From Cylicocyclus nassatus (lineage: Eukaryota > Nematoda > Chromadorea > Rhabditida > Strongylidae), in the NCBI GenBank assembly GCA_958299035.1, contig CATQJL010000001.1, positions 105,037,661-105,101,660 of the forward strand: DNA of 64,000 nucleotides. Direction: 5' to 3'. The position numbers and the translations under genes were made by a program. The notes under the pieces were generated by a model. It made no database searches. It was given only the letters and a program-made list of their open reading frames with translations, and was not told the origin of the DNA. This document shows positions 12,540-23,255 of the stretch, in pieces; position 1 is the first letter of the stretch; every line of letters starts with the position of its first letter.

Positions 12540-13223
12540 ATGGCATCTTCTCGTTCTACCAGATCAAGTTCTCAGCCCACCTCATCGCGCATTAGTAAAA
12601 AAAAGGGTTCAAGTCTAGTTCAAGCTCCTCTGCCGACCGATACGAGTGACAACGTTGACGTTGAAGATTTTAGTGGGTTTTCGGTGGAAGATATCATTCA
12701 GTCAGTCTTGGCACGCACTACTGACCCAATCATCGAGCGGCTGATGGTGGCCTTGAGAGCAAAAATCCCACAAGATGTGGAAGCAAAAAAACTTAGCCGT
12801 AGTGTTGTGTTAGCTGGGATTCAGGAATCTAACCCGAATAAGTCGATCATCGAGAAAAAGGCAGAATTGGAAAATAGCGTGGCGAAAGTCCTTGATGTGC
12901 TGGGAGTAGATACGTGGCCCACAGAAATGTATCGGATGGGCAGATACGACGGATCCAGGGCACGATTAGTTAAAGTAGTTTTTCCTTCGCGAGCTTCTTG
13001 GACACAGGCCATAGCGAACTCACACCTTTTGCGGAGATCTGATCTACGTGATATATAGGTCCGCCGGAGCATGACCTCCGCTGAGCGCGCTAAGGAATAC
13101 GAACTTAGACTGGAAGCTAAGGAGCGAAATAGGGGAAAGCCGGCGAAAGAGTGGGTCGTATATAGGAGTGAACTCCGCCGTGTTTCAGAACTTCCCAAAC
13201 GATCTCTGCAGGGGAACTACTAA
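12540..13223 (+). pseudogene. CR1-like LINE ORF1 (RNA-binding protein) with one stop
   Basis: First ORF of the CR1 element. The N-terminus is Ser/Thr-rich. An RRM-like stretch follows (SRSVVLAGI, then YRMGR and RLVKVVFPS), and then a basic tail with EWVVYRSELRR, typical of ORF1 proteins in nematode CR1/Jockey-type elements that bind the element RNA. The frame is broken by a TAG at 13056-13058 (codon 173) but continues in the same frame to TAA at 13221-13223, 228 codons in all. ORF2 begins 3 bp later. Confidence 0.78.
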
Positions 13224-13225
13224 GC

Positions 13226-16200
13226 TTGCCTGGACCTTCTGCACCTCTCCACTGTGTTCTTCTTAACTGCCGTAGTCTAGTAAATAAAATTGATCTTTTG
13301 CATTTCTTTTTGGGCTTACACTCTCCCGATGTCCTATGCATTACGGAAACATGGCTCAACTCCAAAATCTGTGACTCCGAAATCCTTTCAAATCTTCCCT
13401 ATTCTATTCATCGCATGGACCGACTTCGTAGCCGAGGTGGAGGGGTTTGTTGCTTTATTAAACAGGATTTTGCTGTGGAGCGCGTACGTTTTGCCTATGA
13501 TGGTAATTGTGAAGTTCTCTCCTTCAACATTTGGTCACCTTGCTCCCTCTCACCTTTGAGATTCGTTGTTGTTTATCGTCCGCCTTCGTCAGATGACAGC
13601 GATGACGACATTCTAGGCAATGCTATACACGATCTCTGCTCACTCCCAGCCGAAACTATTGTGTTGGGGGACTTCAACATAGATGCCTTGTCCACTGATT
13701 TTTACAAAAATCGGCTTATAACATTTTTGCATGAGTGTGATCTCCAGCAACTAGTTACCTTCCCGACCCACAGTAGATCAGCTATTGATCTGATATTTAC
13801 ATCCTATAGTTTAGTTAACAACATCAAAACTCTTCCTCCTCTCGGCTCATCAGATCACAACATAATAACTTTTGATGCAGCCTTTACAAATTCATTCAAA
13901 AATACCTTCCTCCCGTATCCGGACTTTCGCAAAGCAGCATTCTCAGAAATAAATAGATCATTGCAAAATATTGATTGGTTTGCTCTTTTCATGGACTTGG
14001 CATCTGTTGATGATCTCTACTATTGCTTCTGTAAAACATTGTACTCAACCTTTTCAAGATTTGTACCGTTTCGATTTAAGCTTTTTGGACTAGAAAGTTA
14101 TCCTACACATACACAAAATCTTCTTCACCAAAAATCTCGGCTATTTTCGCAGTTATCCGACCCTTTAAATGACGATAGGTATAGAAAAGTTTGTGCAGAT
14201 ATCAACCATCATATCAAAAAGTTTTTAGCTAACCGAGAACGACTCTTCTCTAGATACAATTTCAAAGAGCTTTATGGATACCTCAGAATCAAAATGAAAG
14301 GTGAACAAAAAATTTTTGATTTGATAGATGAGCAGGGCAACGTTCTCAAAAGTGACAGAGAGAAAGCAGGAGCGCTAGGAAAATTTTTTGCCAGTTTTTT
14401 TACTGAAAGAGAACAATTTCATGAAGAAACATCTTATCACCATATAACTCGCACATCGCTTTGCTGCCCAAATCTGTTCATTAACCCTACAACTGTTTAT
14501 GAAATTTTGAAAAAACTCAAGGCCACAACGACTTCAGCATATGACGGTATTCCTCAAATTGTGTATCGTAAATGCGCTGGTGCTTTAGCTTTCCCTCTGT
14601 CTATTATTTTTAATGCCTCTCTTTCTCTAGGTGTAGTGCCTGCTATCTGGAAGGAGGCACTAGTAACAGCTATTCCTAAACGGGAACATAGTAGTGCCCT
14701 CTCGAATTTTCGCCCAATCAGCATAACTGCAACATCCGGAAAAATACTTGAAAAAATTATAAAGGACATCTTGTTCAAATGGATGGAAGACAACGATATT
14801 TTGCCTACAGCTCAAATGGGCTTCCTCCCTGGGGGGTCCACTACTGCATTACTTTCGGATTCGCTTTTTGACTGGATCAGTGCACTGAACCAAGGCAAAT
14901 CTGTGGATATTATACAGGGTGTCCCAAAAAAATGTATCGAACGTTTGATCGTTAATATCTCTCTTCCCAAGAAGTCTTTTGCCTTGCTTCAGATACCGTT
15001 TTTTAGAGCTGGCTTCAACTTAGATTTGCATTATAGAATGAATCATCATCTCTCTTCATTACTGTAGGATTACGGTAGAAACTTGAAACATATGGTGTCA
15101 ATGTGGAAAAAGCTGCAGTTTCAAAATTTTTCAGAAAAATGTGAAAACTTGTGTATTGGGGTTTTTATGGACGCTGAGTTCAATACTCAACTATTCACAA
15201 GATTACGGCTTTCTAAACGGTGTAACCGCACTTTTTAGGAGCATTGAAAAAATGGCCGCTACCTCTTACCTGGCATAACTCTTCAATGAAGCATCATAAT
15301 AAATTGGGAACTTCACAGTTATAATCAGCAACTCTAATTAGCCTAGTGTAAAAGTTTTCAGGCTGTTTTGTTTCCTTTTTGGGGCAAAATATGGCCTTTC
15401 ATTGCTTAAAACCCTCTTTGAAGTTTCTACCGTAATCCTACAGTGATGAAGAGAGATGAGTGATTCATTCTATAATGCAAATCTAGGTTGAAGCCAGCTC
15501 TACAGATTGGTACCTGAAGCAAGGGAAAAGACTTCTTTAGAAGAGAGATATTAACGATCAAACGTTCGATACATTTTTTTGGGACACCCTGTATTTTTTG
15601 ATTTGTCAAAAGCGTTTGACAGAGTTGATCATGCTAAGTTGCTTCTCAAGTTGGAAAGCTATGGTGTTCGCGGTCAGCTACTTTCGTGACTTTCATCTTA
15701 TCTGGAGGGTAGGGGCATGACAGTGCGAATTGGCAATACCTTTTCGAGTCGATTTCGTTGCGTTAGTGGAGTGCCTCAGGGCGGCATACTTTCGCCGCTT
15801 CTTTTCCTTGCTTACACAGCCGACTTACCCTCATTTTTGAAAGTCCATCCAGCTATTAAAATCCAGATGTTTGCAGACGATATCAAAATATATTTCTGCT
15901 ATGATGACAAAGAAAAATCTGATGCTCATCGTGCAATCTCTACCTCAATAGAAAGAATGGCCTTTTGGTCTAAAACGTGGAGCCTTCCTGTCAACCCCGC
16001 CAAATCAAAAGTGCTGCATTTGGGCAACTCTCAAGGCTCCACCTATTTTTATGATGGTATCGCTCTTGAGAACTGCAGCAGTAGCAAGGATTTGGGCGTC
16101 ACCGTTGACGAACATTTGAAATTTTCTTCCCATTTTGATTCGGTATCTAGGAAAGCCCTATCCGTTCTTTTTATCATACTGAGAAGTACCCACAGTAATG

Positions 16201-16864
16201 ATCCACTTCTCTTGGTGAAACTGTATAAAACTTATGTCCTGCCCCAGTTAGAATATGCGTCCCCTCGTCTCAGTATGATAAAAAGAACGTTTGGAGCCCG
16301 TTTCTGAAGAAAAACATTGAGAAGATCGAAAAAGTGCAAAAAACCTTCACTAGAATTGTCTACTACCGATGCTATCCAAAACCTGACTATCCTCGCTCAT
16401 TACCGCCGTATAAGGAGAGATTATCTGCGCTAAAATTGCATAGTTTGAAGTACAGGCGGGTCTGTAATGACCTAGTATTCTGCTTTCGGATCTTACGGCT
16501 CGGGACGAGGTTAAGACCTAGTCAGTATTGGATATTTAGGCCCTGTGGGGATCGTACAGGCGGACTCCGGCTGGGTTATTGGAAGTTAGGAAAGAAATTT
16601 TTTTCCATAGCATTCAACTCATTTGTACCCTCGATATCATCCCATATGTCTTCCCTCAACATGACGTGGATTACGTGGCTTGATGAGGCGCCGCCTCGCC
16701 TCGGCCTCGCGCCACGTTGCGAGCGCATCATTTGGCGCGACGTGGCGCTCAACACAACGTGGCGCAGGCTTTTCCACGTTCTTCTTGTTGCCACATCACG
16801 CCGAAGATGCGCACGCAACGTGGCGCAAGCCCGAGGCGAGGCGGCGCCTCATCAAGCCACGTAA
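13226..16864 (+). pseudogene. CR1-like LINE ORF2: endonuclease plus reverse transcriptase, broken
   Basis: An APE-type endonuclease comes first (LNCRSLVNK, CITETWLNS, LGDFNID, SSDHN), then the reverse transcriptase (NFRPISI, GFLPGGSTT, FFDLSKAFDRVDH, SGVPQGGILSPLLF, FADDIK). The RT is split by a TA-targeted element at 14915-15591 sitting between GKSVDII and FFDLSKAFD. A TGA at 15687-15689 interrupts it, a 23-nt insertion at 16266-16288 shifts the frame, and a second palindromic element at 16637-16898 cuts the C-terminus. The catalytic ADD is intact. It is dead as a unit but relatively young. Confidence 0.92.
14915..15591. mobile_element. CAGGGTGTCCC long-TIR element inserted in the CR1 RT domain
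   Basis: Ends are CAGGGTGTCCC and GGGACACCCTG, with TA duplicated on both sides (14913-14914, 15592-15593). TIRs are about 170 bp and include the inner motif TACTGTAGGATTACGGTAG. Removing it restores the RT reading frame, which proves insertion. It carries no transposase, so it is a non-autonomous Tc1/mariner-type element. Confidence 0.93.
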
Positions 16865-16898
16865 TCCACGTCATGTTGAGGGAAGACATATGGGATGA
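16637..16898. mobile_element. 262-bp palindromic MITE inserted in the CR1 C-terminus
   Basis: Almost perfect inverted arms of about 85 bp beginning TCATCCCATATG, flanked by a duplicated TA (16635-16636, 16899-16900). Without it the LINE frame continues across the site. It is GC-rich and unrelated in sequence to the other elements here. Confidence 0.88.
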
Positions 16899-17528
16899 TA
16901 TCGAGGTTATGTCGTACTGCACGGTGGCTCAGCCTCCTACCAAGAGATGCTACCTCTTGTAGCACTTCCGCTGAATTTCGAAAGAAACTTTCTTCAATTG
17001 ATGTAATGCAGATTCTAAAAATTGCAGATGTATGATTTCGAAATCTGAAAATTTTTCGACATTTTTGACAGTTTTTTCTTGACGTTACTTTTTTAGAAAA
17101 CAGAAGGCACAGAAGTGTGAGTGAATTAAGAATCTTGTAAACTGTGTTTCTTTCCTTGTTTGTAACCGTTCAGACAGGTTTATTGCCTCTTTGCTTGGAA
17201 AGCCGTTTGAGGAGGTCAGAAGTTGGCGAGCCCTCTTCCTTGAGGACCCCCCTTCCCGCTCGCCCAGGGTCCTTGGCGGATTCGTCCGCCGAGGTTAAGT
17301 GGTCAGCCAGCCCTGGTACCTTCGACCTTCAACTGCGTTCGGGTAAGGGACTAGGAACTCGGAGGAGGCATTCTCATCTACAGAAGAAGGAGAGCGACAT
17401 GTTGGTCCAACGAAGGGCTTTTTCCACCTGTCTACTTAATCACTTAATCAGTTATGAGTACTCTCGTGAATTGGTTGCCGTTTTTTTGCTTTTTTTGTTT
17501 TGTTTTGGAGCACCTTGTGTGTATTTTA

Positions 17529-17549
17529 AATAAATAAATAAATAAATAA
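17529..17549 (+). repeat. (TAAA)n tail of the CR1 LINE
   Basis: Short tetranucleotide run closing the LINE 3' end. Confidence 0.85.
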
Positions 17550-18479
17550 ATCTGAGTCTTTTCTGCTAAACTGGTATCTCTCGTAAATTGAAGCCAGCGA
17601 AAATTTATGATCATGTTTATGAAGATTATACTATAGATGTACCCATGTGAGAATAGTGCAGCATCGCTATGAAAGAGACAAGTAAATTTTCATTTTTCGA
17701 GTTGTAGCATCAAAATTACAATAAGTGTACATATGAATGCCCGATGTGGAAAGTATCTGCTTAAGCAAGTTCAAGATCCTCAAATTTCTACAAAAGAATT
17801 TGATTTTTTCGATCTTGCGGCATTCAAGACTTTTTGAGTTCAGCCTGAAGCTTTATGTCAAGGTTGGTGCTCGACTTTGGACACCATTTTAGTTGCTTTT
17901 TTCTATCAAAAGTAGCCACATGCTGTTGAGATAAGACGATATTCTTTGTTGCGGAAGACATCTATTGTTAAAAAACTTATGAGGTAACCTGATATATGAG
18001 GTAACCTGATACTTCCTGTAGCAATTTAAAAAAACAGGTTCACATGAATTCCTATTCCAAACTAATAATTGCTCAATTTTTCTTGCTAAACTTTTGACAT
18101 GAATATGAAGTTGTCTCATGCGTGTAACTCATACTTCCATCCACAAAACTCACGCAATGCATAGTTGATGGCTTCACACAGCTATGCTACTTCAATTTGT
18201 GGGCTTACCTCATATGCAGTAATTCTGGAAGAAAACCAACTTTTGCAACCTTTATATTTTTGCATAGAGAGCTACATTATGAAGAGTCGAAGGATCTTTT
18301 ATCCTAAAAGCAGTATTTGGCCAAAATAGTTTTTCTGTGATTTTCTTCTTACTAAATCCGGAGCATGCCATCAGCGAAGCGACTAAACAAATGCAAACTC
18401 ACGTCGTGACATCGGAAGCGAGAAAATTGAGTAGCCCATATTATTTATTTACTTATTACGCACAACATAACTAGAACAA
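17550..18479. other. Intergenic, no feature
   Basis: AT-rich. A direct 18-bp repeat (ATGAGGTAACCTGATA) occurs twice at about 17979-18012. No coding signal on either strand. Confidence 0.55.
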
Positions 18480-18895
18480 AGTACTGACAAGGGAAGTCAC
18501 TTAACTTTGGTTGGCCTTTTGAAATGAGACACATATATTTACAACATCTCGAAACGCTGATTCCAAATATGCTGTCCTAAGCTGCGAAGCCTTCTTCTAA
18601 AGCGAGTTATGGGCTTTTCAGTATGTGTCATTGACGTGGAACTGGATATGGAAAGAAGGCCCTTAGATGAAGATCTGCCCAAAAAGTGGTGGAAAATCGA
18701 AATAACATCAAAGATACCGTAGCATGCCTAAGTCGGTCAATACGCACAATTTGCTCAGGAAAAAGCATGCAACTCACTTCAGAGTAGTGGCAGCTATGGA
18801 AAGCAAATTTGGAATCAGCGTTTTAAGTTGATTCAGTTAAATGTGTCGCTTCTCAAAAGGCCGACCTAGGTTAAGAGCCTTTCCTTGTGAGAACA
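18480..18895. repeat. Inverted-repeat (MITE-like) segment
   Basis: About 18482-18570 (GGCCTTTTGAAATGAGACAC, AACGCTGATTCCAAAT) is inverted at about 18790-18890. Ends are not sharply defined and no transposase is seen. Confidence 0.6.
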
Positions 18896-19994
18896 AAACC
18901 AGGAACAGATACAAAAAACAAAGCAAAAAACATCTAACAAGTAAGCCCAAGTCTAGTCACCAAATAGTTCTGAGGAAAATAAGGAATTAAACTTATATAG
19001 ACCAGGTATGAAATAGTCACTCAAAATAATGGCGAAAAGACTCACAGTGAGGTTCACGGAGACAAAGTGGCTGATCACAAACTCCATACCATCAGTGAGA
19101 GCTTTGAACGCTGAGTCCAAATCGCTCTCCGTTTCTGCAGAGCGCTTTTGGAAAAGAAGTTATGAACGTTTTTGAAGTCAAATAATGAACTTAAATGGCC
19201 GTAATAAAAAATCTATCGCCACAGCTTCTTTAAGGGCCGGGCATACTTCATGCGATTTCAGTCGCGACGCGATTTGGCAATTTGCCAGAATTCTCCAGAT
19301 CCAACACTAGCAAACTGCACATGTATAGTGTGTATAACTTACGTGGACTGATAAAATGCCCTAACTTCCGTACATTTAGAATGCGCTTGCAGTGAGTTAT
19401 GGACAGTTGGAATATTGCCAAGTCGCATCGCGAATGAAATTGCGTGAAGTATGCCCGGCCCTTTAGACCTTCAATAAAGTAGCAGAGTGTCAAAATGCTA
19501 CTTAAAATGAATTCCTTCTGCCGAGTATAAAAATTTTCCTATCCCTGCGTTAAACGTTTAAAAGGGCTGTAACAATTGATTTTATCCCGTCCATTAGTTC
19601 ATTTTTGCCTCAGAAAATGCTTATGACTCCTTTCCTTAAAAACTCACGAAGAACAGATTTGAGATCAGCATAAATTATTCCGAAACTCTCAATAAGGTAT
19701 GCGGCTCGTAGTGATCGGCCACTTCGACATCGTGAGCCTCTTTTGTTAATGGAGTTTGTCCCACGCCCCCTGCTTGCCCGAAAAGGCGATCTTTACTATT
19801 CAGTGTAAGCGAACTGGAAATAGAGGAAGCGATATAGACGGAAATCCTGTACAAACAGTCTCTGACAAGGAGCAGAACTCCGATAGCCGAGAAAAGACTG
19901 CATAATGCAAAAAGTTGATCGAGTCTAACAAGCTATTTCCAGATAAAAACGGAAGAGGGACACCGGACTCAACTTAACGTGCAGACAAATTATA
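18896..19994. other. Intergenic except for the MITE at 19231
   Basis: No coding pattern outside the 234-bp MITE. Confidence 0.5.
19231..19464. mobile_element. MITE with AAGGGCCGGGCATACTTC ends
   Basis: About 50-bp terminal inverted repeats; total 234 bp. A related, right-half-only copy lies at about 30455-30605 (shared CATAGTGTGTATAACTTACG and GTGAAGTATGCCCGGCCC). Confidence 0.8.
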
Positions 19995-21309
19995 TTAGGT
20001 CATTCGGAAAGTTTTTTCGCTTTTTGCGCCTTTGGTGTTGGTGCCAGATTTTAAGAGGATGCCAGATGGTTGATAGGGGTTGCTATACATGGATCTGTAG
20101 AGGAAGATTTCTATTTTCTGAAGATCCCACCGAAGATGCAGAAAATGCTTTGTAGGGAAGTTTATGCGGCTCTATCAGCATAAGGGAACGCGATTTTCGA
20201 ATAATTGTCTTATCTGAGCTTGAACTTGAGTTTAAGACCGTCAAGGAAAACATTATTATGCGCAATGCATTTACCAAGACCGTCAAGGAAAACATTATTA
20301 TGCGCAATGCATTTGCCAAGACCACGTCTTTCTTGAGGTAGGTTCAAGTTTACTTCAGAAAGTCCAGATCTAGAGAAGTGAAAGCTAGTATTTTGCAGTG
20401 TCCTGGAAGGTGTTCCTGCCATATAAACGAGCATATCAGAAGGTCCTTTGAAACAATTTGCAAATATAGCTGCGTAAAATTATCAGCAGGCCTTGAAGTG
20501 CCATATAGTCTCATTAGAAGCCACCTTCGCAAAAGCTGCAATACCGAAAATATCACTGACATGTATCCTACAAATTGTCGCATTCGCAGATTAAGGGCGA
20601 GTTGACTCTGCTTTTGTTGCTCATAATTTGATGGACAATCCTTTTTTGGCCTGGGTTATTAATTACAGCAAAAAATTGGCTAAGTGCGGCTACAAGAAGC
20701 GACATTGTGGAGTCATTTAGAATAAGCACTGAAAGCATGGCCAGAACAATCAGTCATTCCAAAAAGTTGATGTACTCAAATTAATATAATCCTGCTGGTC
20801 TTGTGCGCTATAAACTTGCTAAGATGCGATTGTACTGTAAGAGCAAAGTAGTGTGATATCGCTTTGAAAACCGTTTGTTAAAATTTCAAAACTGAGCAGA
20901 CTTGTACGTATAAGCTGTGAAAGATGCCATCCTCGCCCATGATGTCCCTAAACCACATGTAAGAAAGATGGCCCTCACAAAAGGGGTTGACTGCGAACCA
21001 AGGTTCCTGTTTATTTTTCGAATTTCTAAGACCTTCCTTTAACAATCACTAAATTTTCTAATTTCTCGGTGCCTATCAAAAAATAACAAGACCTAATGAA
21101 GATTTGCTAGTCAAAAACGCCTTTTTTGGCTTTATTGATTCTTCTGAGATTATTTCGCAAGGAAAAAGTACAAGAGGATTACATGAGTGTTACCAGAAAT
21201 TTGTTGAACGCAATGCAATCTATTTGATGGAAAAAGGTTGAATCCGGAAAAAATTGTGTTCGTTTGAATTTGAAGGTGCGAAAACGAAAAAACTTTCCGA
21301 ATGACTTAA
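19995..21309 (+). pseudogene. Decayed mariner transposon with transposase remnants
   Basis: TIRs TTAGGTCATTCGGAAAGTT and its complement enclose 1.3 kb, the size of an autonomous mariner. On the + strand, 20926-20967 translates to ILAHDVPKPHVRKM, matching the mariner second catalytic Asp block (HDNARPH in the family). 21178-21230 reads GLHECYQKFVERNAIYLMEKG then stop, matching the transposase C-terminus. Many stops and shifts lie between. A 45-bp tandem duplication sits at about 20236-20325. It is dead. Confidence 0.75.
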
Positions 21310-21472
21310 AAATATGATCAAACAAAGAAGACTTCAGTTAAAGTCAGCTCCAATTCCCTCGGTTCTACGATTAGTACTACTATAAAAAAACAGAAACAAA
21401 CAAAGCTTGTTGTTATTAAGCCAAAAGTAAACTCCTTTTCAAATTGCTTGAGCTGTTTTTGTTTTCTTAATA

Positions 21473-21656
21473 GACTTAGGGTACCATTCCATAGAGCGAA
21501 AGGAGCTTTACAAAAAGGCTCTTTTTTCGCAAAAATCCAATTTTCAAGTGACAAAATTTTTTCGATTTTTTGCTTTAAACTTTACATGAAATGCGAATTA
21601 AGCGGATCCTTCATGATATTTTGTAGAGCGATATGCTCTATCGAATGATACCCTAA
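21473..21656. mobile_element. Short MITE with CTTAGGGTA ends
   Basis: CTTAGGGTACCATTCCATAG pairs with the complement of CTATCGAATGATACCCTAAG over about 184 bp. It lies in the intergenic stretch upstream of the receptor. Confidence 0.65.
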
Positions 21657-21701
21657 GTATACCAGGAAAACAAAAACATTGTTGCCTGGCTATACCAACT
21701 A

Positions 21702-21783
21702 TTAGGTTGTCTCAAAAGTAAACCTTTTTCAGATAATTCAAGCTGTTTATTTGAAAAAGGTTTACCTTTAGATAACCTAATAG
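21702..21783. mobile_element. 82-bp MITE (hairpin) with TTAGGTTGTCTC end
   Basis: Arms of about 30 bp built around AGTAAACCTTTTTC and GAAAAAGGTTTAC, ending TTAGGTT/AACCTAA. Termini resemble family A, so it is probably a deletion derivative. Confidence 0.8.
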
Positions 21784-21788
21784 TTCAT

Positions 21789-22650
21789 ACCGCCCATTAG
21801 TGTGGGTGGTCCGAAGATAATAAGCGAAAAGCGGGGTCCAATAGATAAATATGTCGAAAACCTGGTCATCGTGATAAAGGACAGAATGACAGTTTCAGAA
21901 ACATTCAAGCGGGTGGACCTGTATTTTCAGAGCACCCACGTTGAGTGGCATAGGCACCTTGAGGGCAGCGTCAGGCAAATCTGGACCTTGGAGATTTTAC
22001 GTGGAAAGTAATTTTGGAGCTCTAACTGAGGCACTGCCCAACCGGCAGCTCAGGTAATCCTCCGACGGACGAGATATTCCCCGAAACTGGACCCCAGGAT
22101 CGTATTCCGCATGGCTTCATGGCGCAACCCATCATTTTCGTGTGCTCGAGCAAAACTGATGGGTTGCGCCATGAATCCATGTCCATGCAAAATACGATCT
22201 TGGAGTTCAGTTTAGAAGCGTATTAGATCTTAGCCCTTAGTAAGTCACCTGCGCTACATGGATTCATGGCGCAACCCATCAGTTTTGCTCGAGCACACGA
22301 AAATGATGGGTTGCGCCATGAAGCCATGCGGAATACGATCCTGGGGACCAGTTTCGGGGAATATCTCAGCCGTCGGAGGATTACCTGAGCTGCCGGTTGG
22401 GCAGTGCCTTAGTTAGAGCTCCAAAATTACTTTCCACGTAAAATCTCCAAGGTCCAGATTTGCCTGGACGCTGCCCTCAAGGTGGCTATGCCAATCAACG
22501 TGGGTGGTCTGAAAATACAGGTCCACCCGCTTGAATGTTTCTGAAACTGTCATTCTGTCCTTTATCACGATGACCAGGTTTTCGACATATCTATCTATTG
22601 GACCCCGCTTTTCGCTTATTATCTTACCACCTACAGTAATGGGCGGAGCT
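21789..22650. repeat. Large inverted duplication with ~400-bp arms
   Basis: 21789-22200 is repeated in reverse at about 22255-22650 with few differences. Each arm also contains its own small hairpin (CATGGCGCAACCCATCA). Each arm encodes the same peptide stretch (see the - strand frame at 22413-22727). It lies about 240 bp upstream of the receptor start codon. Confidence 0.9.
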
Positions 22651-22727
22651 ACCTTGGCCTCTTCAACCTCTTCAACCTTCTGGAGCAGCTTCGCTTGGAG
22701 TACATCTCTCGCAGAAGATTTGAACAT
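22413..22727 (-). CDS. Unrecognised ORF, right arm of inverted duplication
   Basis: 104 codons from an ATG (MFKSSARDVLQ), with an acidic helical start, then PPITVGGK and RGPIDRYVENLVIVIKDRM. The left arm (+ strand, from 21806) encodes the same stretch but is frameshifted by one missing C near 21972. TGGAAA|GTAATT near the 3' end could be a splice donor, so this may be an exon of a host or transposon gene that was duplicated. I do not recognise the family. Confidence 0.4.
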   Translation of the reverse strand: MFKSSARDVLQAKLLQKVEEVEEAKVAPPITVGGKIISEKRGPIDRYVENLVIVIKDRMTVSETFKRVDLYFQTTHVDWHSHLEGSVQANLDLGDFTWKVILEL

Positions 22728-22739
22728 TACTCAGTTAGA

Positions 22740-22893
22740 AACCTGCTATCATAAAATATTGAAGTCTCTCCTCTTTTAATTTAGGTGGGAGGTGCATTGA
22801 GCCTTTCTGAATTTATGTGCCTGGCGCCTCTTGTTTTTCAACATTTGTTCAATGGTATCGTATTACTTTTCTACTAGAACACTGCTCTTCATT
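22740..22893 (+). promoter_or_regulatory. Receptor 5' leader with possible trans-splice acceptor
   Basis: CTCTTTTAATTTAG at 22771-22785 is a pyrimidine-rich AG site about 110 bp upstream of the start codon. Nematode mRNAs often receive a spliced leader at such sites. No promoter motif recognised. Confidence 0.3.
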
Positions 22894-23255
22894 ATGACAT
22901 TCGGTCGGTTCATTTTTTTCGCTCTTACGTTGCTTCCTCACCTCAGATCTCAAGATTCTCTCCGCAGAAGCGCAAGAGAAGAATTACTTGGTAGGTTAAC
23001 CAAAAGTTCTAATTTTCTAAAGTCTTTTCTTACAGCAGTGAAGAAAAACTTTTTGACTGCTAACGAGGAGCTCTATCAGCATATATTTTCTAATTACAAT
23101 GCCAATTTGCCTCCAATATACACAGGTTTGCTCCATACAGGTTATCGTGGACTGATACGTTGGAGTTATGTTAAGGAATGCGGAATATCACAAATTCTGA
23201 TCAACTCAGGAGTAAAATTTTGCTTATTTTATTGTATGCAAGACTCGTCGAAGTG
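22894..23255 (+). CDS. Receptor exons 1-3: signal peptide and N-terminal helix
   Basis: Exon 1 (22894-22990) starts [15 protein letters not shown], a good signal peptide. An upstream in-frame ATG at 22852 would add 14 residues. Exon 2 (23036-23125) encodes the N-terminal helix, including [12 protein letters not shown], as in nicotinic-type subunits. Exon 3 (23176-23255) carries the first beta strand and a likely N-glycosylation site (NIT). Introns 1 and 2 are 45 and 50 nt. The exon 3 acceptor is weak (ttaag); the stronger-looking acceptor at 23209 would put exon 3 out of frame with exon 2, so I chose 23175. Intron 1 is itself an open frame, so a transcript retaining it would still read through. 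Confidence 0.78.

Larger units (their letters stand above)
12300..17549 (+). mobile_element. CR1/Jockey-type non-LTR retrotransposon (near full length)
   Basis: The unit holds ORF1, ORF2, a 3' UTR and a (TAAA)n tail at 17529-17549, the usual 3' terminus for CR1-like elements. The 5' boundary near 12300 is a guess, placed just after a fragment (about 12180-12290) that resembles the inner part of the CAGGGTGTCCC elements. Two other elements are nested inside it. Confidence 0.8.

Noticed and set aside
16576..16962. Several overlapping 72-81-codon frames on both strands
   Set aside because: Products of the GC-rich palindromic MITE.
23209..23255. Stronger-looking acceptor for receptor exon 3 at 23209 (tcaactcag)
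   Set aside because: It would require a phase-2 donor in exon 2, and none exists; the 23175 acceptor gives a 50-nt intron and keeps frame.
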